A stretch of 64,000 nucleotides of DNA from VRUE01 sp963695835 (GTDB lineage Bacteria > Actinomycetota > Thermoleophilia > Solirubrobacterales > 70-9), in contig CAVOHR010000002.1 of assembly GCA_963695835.1 (NCBI GenBank), positions 496,001 to 560,000 on the forward strand, in the 5' to 3' direction. The position numbers were made by a program, and so were the translations under genes. The notes under the pieces were generated by a model. The model ran no database searches. It saw only the letters and a program-made list of their open reading frames with translations, and was not told the origin of the DNA. This document shows positions 58,335 to 64,000 of the stretch, piece after piece (the stretch's first letter is position 1; every line of letters begins with the position of its first letter).

Positions 58335-58431
58335 GTCGATGCTCCTCCGTCGTCGTTGAGGTCGGCGGGCAATCTAACAGCGTGCGCGGGCGTAAAGCGT
58401 GCCTGCGGGGTGGAAAAGCCCGCACCGACCG

Positions 58432-59787
58432 CTAGGAGCCGCCGACCGTCATCTCGCCGATCAGCAGCGGCGGCGCGCTGACCGAGCCCCCGAACGGGAC
58501 CCAGCGCGCCTCCGATCCGGCCGCCCGGACCGCGCGCAGCATCGAGACCAGGTCGCTGGCGATCGTGAACTCGCGCAGCGGCTCGGCGAGCTCGCCGCCG
58601 CGGATCGCCAGGCCGCCGGCGCCGACGGAGAAGACGCCCGAGACCGGGTTGACGCCCGAATGCAGACCGGCGACGTCGTTGACCAGGACGCCCTCGCCCG
58701 CGTCTCGGAGCAGCTCGTCGAGGCCGGCGCCGCCGGGGCCGACGATCAGGTTCGAGGCGGCGACGCCCGGCGGCGACCGGTAGCCGGAGCGCCCCGCATT
58801 GCCGGTCGAGGCCGCGTTGCCGCGCCGCGCGGTGTAGGTGTCGTAGAGGTAGGCGCGCAGCCGGCCGCCCTCGATCAGCGCGGTCCGCTGCCGCGGCGTG
58901 CCCTCGGCGTCGATCGGAGCCGCGGCGAAGCCGTCCGGGTCGAGCCCGTCGTCGTGGAGGACGAAGGCCTCTCCTGCGACGTCCTCGCCCAGCCGCCCGG
59001 CAAGGGGAGAGCGGCCGCGCTGCACCGCGTCGGCGCCGAGCGCCTTGCCCAGCAGGCCGACGAAGCCGGCGGCGACCGTCTGGTCGAGGACGACCGGGCA
59101 GCTGCGCGACTGCGGCTTGACGGAGCCGATCATCTCGGTCGCCCGCCGGGCCGCCTCCCGGCCCGCCGCCTCGGGGTCGAGCCCGGCCGGCCCGCGCGCC
59201 TGGTCGAAGCCGAGGCCGGTCTCGCGGGCGCCGTCTCCTTCGGCGAGCGCCTGCGTGTAGGCGTAGCAATCGGAGCTCTCGTACGCACCGCCGGCGCCGC
59301 TCGAGGAGGCGATCGCGACCCGCTCGGCGGAGTCCGCGTAGACCGCCTGCTCGACCGCGACCACGCGCGGGTCCGACCGCAGAGCGGCGCGCTCGACCGC
59401 GAGCGCCAGCTCGGCGACGCGCGCGGTCGGCCACTCGGCCAGCGAGGGATCGCTGAGGCCGGCGAGCGGCGGCGGCTCGCGGCCAGCCGGCGGCGGCCCC
59501 GCGAACTCGTCCTCGTCGGCGACCCGGGCGCCGGCGGCGGCGCGGGCGGCGATCTCCCCGACGCCGCGCCGCGAGAGGTCGGTGCCGAAGCCGTATCCGA
59601 CCCGGGCGCCGATCCAGGCGCGCACGCCGATCCCACGCTGGGTCGCCGCGGTAAGGCTCTCGACCTCGCCGCCGTGGGCGCGGACCTCGCGCCGCACCGC
59701 CTCGGAGACGTAGGCCTCGGCGTCGGTCGCCCCGGCGGCCAGAGCCGCCTCCACAGCGCGCCCGGCGAGCTCGCCAAGCTCGCTCAC
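58432..59787 (-). CDS. tldE: TldE/PmbA-family protease subunit
   Basis: The 451-residue protein is the non-metal-binding partner of the TldD-TldE metalloprotease: the repeated fold shows RRGIGVRAWIGARVG-like and GNAASTGNAGRSGYRSPPGVA segments, and the C-terminal VGAGGLAIRGGELAEPLREF typical of PmbA. It lacks HExxxH. GTG 59787 has GGGGAGA upstream. TldD-TldE cleaves peptides in an interior chamber and in other bacteria matures microcins, CcdA and RiPPs. It follows tldD by 61 bp. Confidence 0.9.
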   Translation of the reverse strand: MSELGELAGRAVEAALAAGATDAEAYVSEAVRREVRAHGGEVESLTAATQRGIGVRAWIGARVGYGFGTDLSRRGVGEIAARAAAGARVADEDEFAGPPPAGREPPPLAGLSDPSLAEWPTARVAELALAVERAALRSDPRVVAVEQAVYADSAERVAIASSSGAGGAYESSDCYAYTQALAEGDGARETGLGFDQARGPAGLDPEAAGREAARRATEMIGSVKPQSRSCPVVLDQTVAAGFVGLLGKALGADAVQRGRSPLAGRLGEDVAGEAFVLHDDGLDPDGFAAAPIDAEGTPRQRTALIEGGRLRAYLYDTYTARRGNAASTGNAGRSGYRSPPGVAASNLIVGPGGAGLDELLRDAGEGVLVNDVAGLHSGVNPVSGVFSVGAGGLAIRGGELAEPLREFTIASDLVSMLRAVRAAGSEARWVPFGGSVSAPPLLIGEMTVGGS

Positions 59788-59848
59788 AGGATCTCCCCGC
59801 TCCGGTGTGCCTTGGGGACATCTGCGGGCGAAAGGGAACACCGGAAGT

Positions 59849-61243
59849 TCATACTTCGGTGCCCCCGACCGTCATCGCGGCCAGCCGGACGTGGCCCTGG
59901 CCGGTCCCGACCGGGACTTTCTGGCCGCCCTTGCCGCACATCCCCGACTTCATCCGGAAGTCGCTGCCGACCGCGTCGATCGCCATCAGCGCCTCGAGGC
60001 AGTTGCCGATCAGGGTCGCGCCGCGGCACGGCCCGGTCACCTTCCCCCGCTCGATCAGGTAGCCCTCGTTGACGCCGAAGACGAAGTCGCCGGTCGCCGG
60101 GTCGACCTGGCCGCCGGCGAAGGAGGCGGCGTAGAAGCCCTTGCCGACCTCGGCGATCAGCGCCTCCGGCTCGGCCTCGCCCGGAGCGATGTAGGTGTTG
60201 GTCATCCGCGGAATCGGCAGGTGGCGGAAGCTCTCGCGGCGGCCGTTGCCGGTCGAGGCGACGCCGTCGCGCTCGGCCCGCAGCCGGTCGTAGAGGAAGG
60301 CGACGAGGCGCCCGTCCTCGATCAGCCGCGTCCTCTGGGTCGGCGTCCCCTCGTCGTCGATCGCGTCGCTGCCCCACTCGCCCGGCAGGCGCCCGTCGTC
60401 GTAGGCGGTCAGCAGCGGCCGGGCGACCTGCTCGCCGAGCTCGCCGGCGTAGACGCTGGCCCCCTTCTGGACGTGGTCGGCCTCGAGCCCGTGCCCGGTC
60501 ATCTCGTGGAAGAGGACGCCGCCGAAGCCGCCGCCGACCACGACGGGCATCGATCCGGCCGGCGCCGGGCCGGCGCCGAGCAGCGTCAGGGCCTTGCCGG
60601 CGGCGCTCGCGGCGATCTCCCCCGGCCCGTCTTCGAGCAGCTCGAAGCCGCGGTTGCCGCCGAGCGTCTCGGCGCCGGTCTCGACCCGGTCGCCGCGGCG
60701 GGCGACGGCCTGGACGCCGATCCTCGTGCGGGTGCGGTCGTCGCCGGTCAGCAGCCCCTCGGAGTTGGCGATCGCGACCTCGCGGCGGGCCTCGGCATAG
60801 GAGGCGATCAGCTGGGCGATCTCGGCTCCGGCCGAGCGACCGCGCTCGTCCAGCTCGCGCAGCAGCCCCGCCTTGCGCTCGGCCGGCACCTCCCCCGGCG
60901 GGCGCTCGATCGGTTCCGGGCTCGTGGCGACCGCCTCGAGCGCCCTCGGCTCGCTCCGCTCGCCGCGCAGCGCCGCCGCCGCCTCTGCCGCCGCCCGCTC
61001 GAGGTCGGCCGGATCGAGGCCGTCGACGTGGGCGAAGTAGCTGGTGCCGCCGCTGACGACCCGGACCCCGGCGCCCTGCTCGGCGCCCGACTGCACGGAC
61101 TCGATCCGCGACTCGTCGATCGCCATCGTCATCCCGCTGCGCCGTTCGGCGAACAGCTCGGCGAACTCGCCGCCCGAGGCCAGGGCGCGGGAGAGGACGC
61201 GCCCGGCGACCTCGGGATCGAGCAGCTCCCGCTGCGCGCTCAC
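59849..61243 (-). CDS. tldD: TldD metalloprotease subunit
   Basis: The 464-residue protein carries the HExxxH zinc motif (HEMTGHGLE, residues 246-251 for the core). MRMTNTYI-like text (IPRMTNTYIAPGEAEPEALI) and GVNEGYLIERGKVTGPCRG with a possible third Cys ligand are also family features. It pairs with the TldE product. The start is GTG 61243, overlapping a small gene (GTGA). The presence of two radical SAM genes elsewhere in the window is suggestive of RiPP processing but no precursor peptide was found. Confidence 0.93.
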   Translation of the reverse strand: MSAQRELLDPEVAGRVLSRALASGGEFAELFAERRSGMTMAIDESRIESVQSGAEQGAGVRVVSGGTSYFAHVDGLDPADLERAAAEAAAALRGERSEPRALEAVATSPEPIERPPGEVPAERKAGLLRELDERGRSAGAEIAQLIASYAEARREVAIANSEGLLTGDDRTRTRIGVQAVARRGDRVETGAETLGGNRGFELLEDGPGEIAASAAGKALTLLGAGPAPAGSMPVVVGGGFGGVLFHEMTGHGLEADHVQKGASVYAGELGEQVARPLLTAYDDGRLPGEWGSDAIDDEGTPTQRTRLIEDGRLVAFLYDRLRAERDGVASTGNGRRESFRHLPIPRMTNTYIAPGEAEPEALIAEVGKGFYAASFAGGQVDPATGDFVFGVNEGYLIERGKVTGPCRGATLIGNCLEALMAIDAVGSDFRMKSGMCGKGGQKVPVGTGQGHVRLAAMTVGGTEV

Positions 61244-61464
61244 TGCTTCGGCCGCTTTCCGGCGACCTCGATCAACCGGCCCGCGGCGACGAACAGCTCG
61301 CCGCCGGCGACCGAGTCGGCGGCGTGGTCCTCGGCGCGTCCGCCCCTGTAGTAGAGACGGGCAAACGGACGCCGCGAAGCGCGGCGGCGGCGCATGTAGG
61401 CGGCGGCCTCGTCGGCGTAGCCGGAGACGCGGTCGAGCAGCACGCGATGGGGCTTCGGCGCCAC
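61240..61464 (-). CDS. Small basic protein of unknown function
   Basis: The 74-residue product (GTG 61464) reads VAPKPHRVLLDRVSGYADEA, followed by a run with RRRRASRRPFARLYY, then AADSVAGGELFVAAGRLIEV. It is strongly basic in the middle. No domain was recognised. It lies 5 bp after the roadblock-like gene and overlaps tldD, so it belongs to that operon and may work with it. Confidence 0.65.
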   Translation of the reverse strand: MAPKPHRVLLDRVSGYADEAAAYMRRRRASRRPFARLYYRGGRAEDHAADSVAGGELFVAAGRLIEVAGKRPKQ

Positions 61465-61469
61465 CGGAC

Positions 61470-61850
61470 TCAGCCCTCCCCGTCCGAGCCGCGCCGCGCA
61501 GCGAGGTCGCGCAGCATCGCCCGCAGGTCGAAGAAGGTCAGCGAGGCGAGGGCGAAGCGCTCGGTCACCGCCACCGCCGCAAGCCCGGCGTGGCGCAGCG
61601 CGAACACCTCGCCCTGCTCGGTGCCGATGTGGATCTGCTCGACCGGCTCCTCGTCGGCCCGGTCGGCGGCCGCGAACAGCGCCGCCGCGTCGTCCCGCCA
61701 GCGGTCGGGGCGGTCGCTGGCCGCCAGCACCGCGCCGGCCGAATCGAGGATCGCGGCGCCGCGCAGGTCGAGCGACATCTCGGTCAGGTAGGCAAGCGCG
61801 CCCGCGGCGGCTTCGCCGGAAATCGCCTCGCTCGCGGCATCGTCGGGCAT
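61470..61850 (-). CDS. Roadblock/LC7-like protein
   Basis: The 126-residue soluble protein has LRGAAILDSAGAVLAASDR and IHIGTEQGEVFALRHAGLAAVAVTERFALASLTFFDLRAML (read as adjoining segments), the alternating strand-helix pattern of roadblock/LC7 domains, which bind small GTPases or act as scaffolds. No MglA-type GTPase is nearby. Its ATG is preceded by TATTTT and 7 nt, suggesting a leaderless mRNA. It heads the operon that continues into tldD and tldE. Confidence 0.65.
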   Translation of the reverse strand: MPDDAASEAISGEAAAGALAYLTEMSLDLRGAAILDSAGAVLAASDRPDRWRDDAAALFAAADRADEEPVEQIHIGTEQGEVFALRHAGLAAVAVTERFALASLTFFDLRAMLRDLAARRGSDGEG

Positions 61851-61863
61851 CTGCGTGAAAATA
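61851..61863 (-). promoter_or_regulatory. Putative -10 box, leaderless roadblock-tldD operon
   Basis: TATTTT (minus strand, 61863-61858) lies 7 nt before the ATG at 61850. The gap to the divergent small gene (GTG 61871) is only 20 bp. Confidence 0.45.
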
Positions 61864-61870
61864 CCGGCCC

Positions 61871-62020
61871 GTGCCCGTCGCCCGCGCCTCCTGGATCACC
61901 GTCGTCGCAGTCTGCGCGATCGCCGTCGTCCTCTTCGCGGTGGGCGGTTACACCGGCTACGCGATCACCGTCGGCGCCGTCGGCCTCGCCGCGGCGGTCA
62001 ACCTCCTGCCCAGTCCCTGA
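61871..62020 (+). CDS. Small two-helix membrane protein (49 aa)
   Basis: A GTG frame encodes 49 residues beginning VPVARASWITVVAVCAIAVV and forming two hydrophobic helices joined by VGGYTGYA, ending NLLPSP. It is divergent from the roadblock-like gene. Clean hydropathy and position suggest a real small membrane protein, but there is no homology evidence. Confidence 0.5.
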   Translation: MPVARASWITVVAVCAIAVVLFAVGGYTGYAITVGAVGLAAAVNLLPSP

Positions 62021-62062
62021 GCAAACCACCGCCTCCTCCCAGGGAGCGAAGCGACCGGTGAT

Positions 62063-62965
62063 CTAACCAGCGCGGTATGGGCCGGCGTTGTCTTCCCTGA
62101 CGGAGGTCTCGGGCTCGACGTGGATCAGGACGTCGGCGTGGGGGACGTTCGTCTCGATCTCGGCGCGCATCGCGTGGGCAAGCTCGTGGGCGCGCTCGAG
62201 GCTGGTGCCGGCCCGGTACTGGACGTGCAGGTCGATGTGGCGGCGGCTGCCGGCGCGGCGGGCGCGCAGCTTGTGGTAGCCGGCGATCTCCGGAGTGCGG
62301 GCGGCGGCGATCGCCGCCTCGATCCGGTCCATCTCGTCCTCCGGCAACGCTTCGTCGACCAGCACGCCGGAGGAGCGGCGGATGATCCGCAGCCCGGCGA
62401 CGACGATCGCCACCGCGACGAGCAGAGCGGTTATCGAGTCGAAGGCGACGATGCCGGTGGCCTGGACGAGGGCCAGCCCGACCAGCACCCCGGCCGAGGT
62501 GAGCGCGTCGGTGCGCAGGTGCGCCGCGTCGCCTTCCAGGGCGGGCGAGTCGTGCACCCGGGCCTGCCGCGCGAGCACCGCCGAGACGGCGAGGTTGGCG
62601 AGGACCGAGAAGCCCATCACCGCGATGCCGACGCCAAGCGTCTCGACCGTGGCGCCGGTGACCAGCCGGTGGGTCGCCTCGTAGACGATGATCCCGGCGC
62701 CGATCAGGATCAGCATCCCCTCGATCGTCGCCGCCAGGCTCTCGACCTTCTCGTGGCCATAGGGGTGCTCGGCGTCGGCCGGTTCGTCGGCTTTGCGGAC
62801 GGAGACGAAGGCGACGACGGAGGCGACCAGGTCGATCGTCGAGTGGACCGCCTCGGTGACGATCGCGATCGAGCCGGTGATCGCCCCGGCGGCCAGCTTG
62901 ATCGCGATCAGCAGCGCGTTGGAGGCGATCGAAAGCGCCGCCGCGCCGCTCTTGGTGCGGATCAT
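62063..62965 (-). CDS. Cation diffusion facilitator (CDF) transporter
   Basis: The 300-residue protein has six membrane helices and a C-terminal cytosolic metal-binding domain. The transport site is seen as EAVHSTIDLVAS (HxxxD) in helix II and DAAHLRTDALTS (HxxxD) in helix V. HPYGHEKVESLAATIEG is the conserved loop. Such proteins export Zn2+, Fe2+, Mn2+ or similar ions in exchange for protons. It overlaps rdgB by 4 bp (ATGA). Confidence 0.94.
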   Translation of the reverse strand: MIRTKSGAAALSIASNALLIAIKLAAGAITGSIAIVTEAVHSTIDLVASVVAFVSVRKADEPADAEHPYGHEKVESLAATIEGMLILIGAGIIVYEATHRLVTGATVETLGVGIAVMGFSVLANLAVSAVLARQARVHDSPALEGDAAHLRTDALTSAGVLVGLALVQATGIVAFDSITALLVAVAIVVAGLRIIRRSSGVLVDEALPEDEMDRIEAAIAAARTPEIAGYHKLRARRAGSRRHIDLHVQYRAGTSLERAHELAHAMRAEIETNVPHADVLIHVEPETSVREDNAGPYRAG

Positions 62966-63561
62966 CGCTCCGCCGGCGCCGCCTCGGCGGCAGCGAGGCG
63001 CCGGGCCAGCAGCCGCGTAGCCAGGCCGCGATGGCTGATCTGGTTCTTCTCCGCCTGGCTCAGCTCCGACATCGTCCGCTCGTCGCCGGCGCCGGTGGCG
63101 TCGGGGACGAAGGCCGGGTCGTAGCCGAACCCGCCCTCGCCGCGCGGCGCCTCGATCAGGCGGCCCTCGCAGCGAGCCTCGAAGAGCTGCTCGGAGCCGC
63201 CGGCATCGACGAGAGCCAGCGCGCAGTGGTAGGCGGCGCGGCGGTCATCGCCCGCCGCCGCGACCTCGCGCAGCAGCTGCTCGAGGTTCTCCTCGTCGCT
63301 GGCGCCCGGGCCGCCGTAGCGGGCGGACTGGATGCCGGGGCGGCCGCCGAGCGCGGCCGCTTCGATACCCGAGTCGTCGGCGATCGCCGCCTTTCCGGTC
63401 GCCGCATGCGCCGCCCGCGCCTTGCCGAGCGCGATCGAGGCGAAGTCCGGGCCCTCCTCCGGCGGCAGCTCGACCCCCTCCGGCAGGCCCTCCAGCTCGA
63501 CGCCCGGCAGCAGTTCGCGCATCTCGCGCAGCTTGTGCTTGTTGCCGGTGGCGAAGATCAA
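62962..63561 (-). CDS. rdgB: XTP/dITP pyrophosphatase
   Basis: The 199-residue enzyme removes non-canonical purine nucleotides such as dITP and XTP. IFATGNKHKLREMRELLPG opens the fold, AIADDSGIEAAALGGRPGI has the conserved Asp pair, and GGFGYDPAFVPDA and TMSELSQAEKNQISHRGLA are RdgB/HAM1 signatures. The start is TTG 63561. It lies 9 bp after rph, a common pairing. Confidence 0.96.
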   Translation of the reverse strand: MIFATGNKHKLREMRELLPGVELEGLPEGVELPPEEGPDFASIALGKARAAHAATGKAAIADDSGIEAAALGGRPGIQSARYGGPGASDEENLEQLLREVAAAGDDRRAAYHCALALVDAGGSEQLFEARCEGRLIEAPRGEGGFGYDPAFVPDATGAGDERTMSELSQAEKNQISHRGLATRLLARRLAAAEAAPAER

Positions 63562-63570
63562 GTGTGGCCA

Positions 63571-64000
63571 CTAGCTGTCGGCTGCCCGCTCCTGCACCTG
63601 GCGCAGCCGCGAGATGCCCATCTCGGCGAGGCCGAGCAGCTCGTCCAGGGAGGCCCGCGAGAGCGGCGTCCGCTCCGCCGTCGCCTGCACCTCGACCAGG
63701 CCGCCGTCCCCGGTCATCACCACGTTGGCGTCGACCTCCGCGTTGGAGTCCTCGCCGTAGTCGAGGTCGCAGAGCGCCCGCCCGCTGACCATGCCGACGC
63801 TGACCGCCGCCACCGAGCCGCTCAGCGGCATCGTCTCGATCTTCCTCGCGTCGACCAGCTTCTGCAGGGCGAGCCGCAGCGCCACGTAGCCGCCGGTGAT
63901 CGCCGCGCAGCGGGTGCCGCCGTCGGCCTGCAGAACGTCGCAGTCGACATAGAGGCTGCGTTCGCCGAGGGCGCGGAAGTCGACGACGACGCGCAGCGAG
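63571..64000 (-). CDS. rph: Ribonuclease PH, C-terminal part (cut by window end)
   Basis: The frame is open to the edge at 64000, so the N-terminus is missing. The visible 142 residues include LYVDCDVLQADGGTRCAAIT with the phosphate-binding GGTR, AVSVGMVSGRALCDLDYGED with the catalytic Asp, and MTGDGGLVEVQATAERTPLS. RNase PH trims tRNA 3' ends by phosphorolysis. It precedes rdgB. Confidence 0.95.
   Translation of the reverse strand, partial: SLRVVVDFRALGERSLYVDCDVLQADGGTRCAAITGGYVALRLALQKLVDARKIETMPLSGSVAAVSVGMVSGRALCDLDYGEDSNAEVDANVVMTGDGGLVEVQATAERTPLSRASLDELLGLAEMGISRLRQVQERAADS

Overview
The window is very GC-rich and gene-dense, with overlapping stop/start codons (ATGA, GTGA, TTGA) and frequent GTG starts. 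Actinobacterial traits (guaB3 next to guaA, aa3-type oxidase genes, MMPL transporter, c-di-AMP riboswitch ahead of a cell-wall peptidase) plus a Tat/Sec-poor, lipoprotein-containing aerobic gene set suggest a deep-branching actinobacterium, most likely Thermoleophilia/Solirubrobacterales. This is an inference from gene content, not from a marker gene. No rRNA, tRNA, CRISPR array or complete insertion sequence was recognised.

Layout. 1-4.7 kb: terminal-oxidase genes (3' end of a ctaD, ctaB, small membrane proteins, diheme cytochrome c lipoprotein, ctaA) with a CBS-domain gene. 4.7-9.8 kb: a TetR regulator divergent from an efflux operon whose MMPL/RND transporter carries a C-terminal hemerythrin-like domain; two palindromes lie between them. 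9.8-12.9 kb: a GAF-GAF sensor kinase with two paralogous NarL-type response regulators. 13.0-19.8 kb: a tight operon (acetoacetate-decarboxylase-like protein, two acyl-CoA dehydrogenases, a radical SAM enzyme, a second COX15/CtaA-like protein) facing a second radical SAM/SPASM gene; this is the strongest candidate for an undescribed pathway. 19.9-22.9 kb: DegV and LysR genes that overlap at their 3' ends and share a palindromic site, an acetate-kinase remnant and a membrane protein. 23-27.2 kb: a second, complete oxidase operon (ctaC, A2-type ctaD with an N-terminal extension, a USP-like protein, ctaE).

27.2-35 kb: glycosyltransferase, zinc-ribbon protein, secreted protein, GatC-like small subunit plus amidase, a three-gene ABC-2 exporter and a two-gene toxin-antitoxin-like module. 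35-46 kb: housekeeping block on the minus strand (infA, cca, alr, CBS protein, nnr, lipoprotein, glmS, glmM, rpsI, rplM). 46-51.7 kb: c-di-AMP riboswitch with an M23 peptidase, then a zinc-uptake operon (permease-binding-protein fusion, ATPase, second permease, Zur) under a Zur-like box. 51.8-64 kb: guaA, guaB3, PfkB kinase, D,D-carboxypeptidase, LysM protein, frameshifted pyrF, HU, TldE/TldD with a roadblock-like protein, CDF transporter, rdgB and partial rph.

Themes. Several start codons lie only 6-9 nt after a TAnnnT box (TAGCCT, TAGGGT, TACCGT, TATTTT, TTTAAT), which suggests leaderless transcripts are common. Several long perfect inverted repeats sit at start codons or, in one case, inside glmM.
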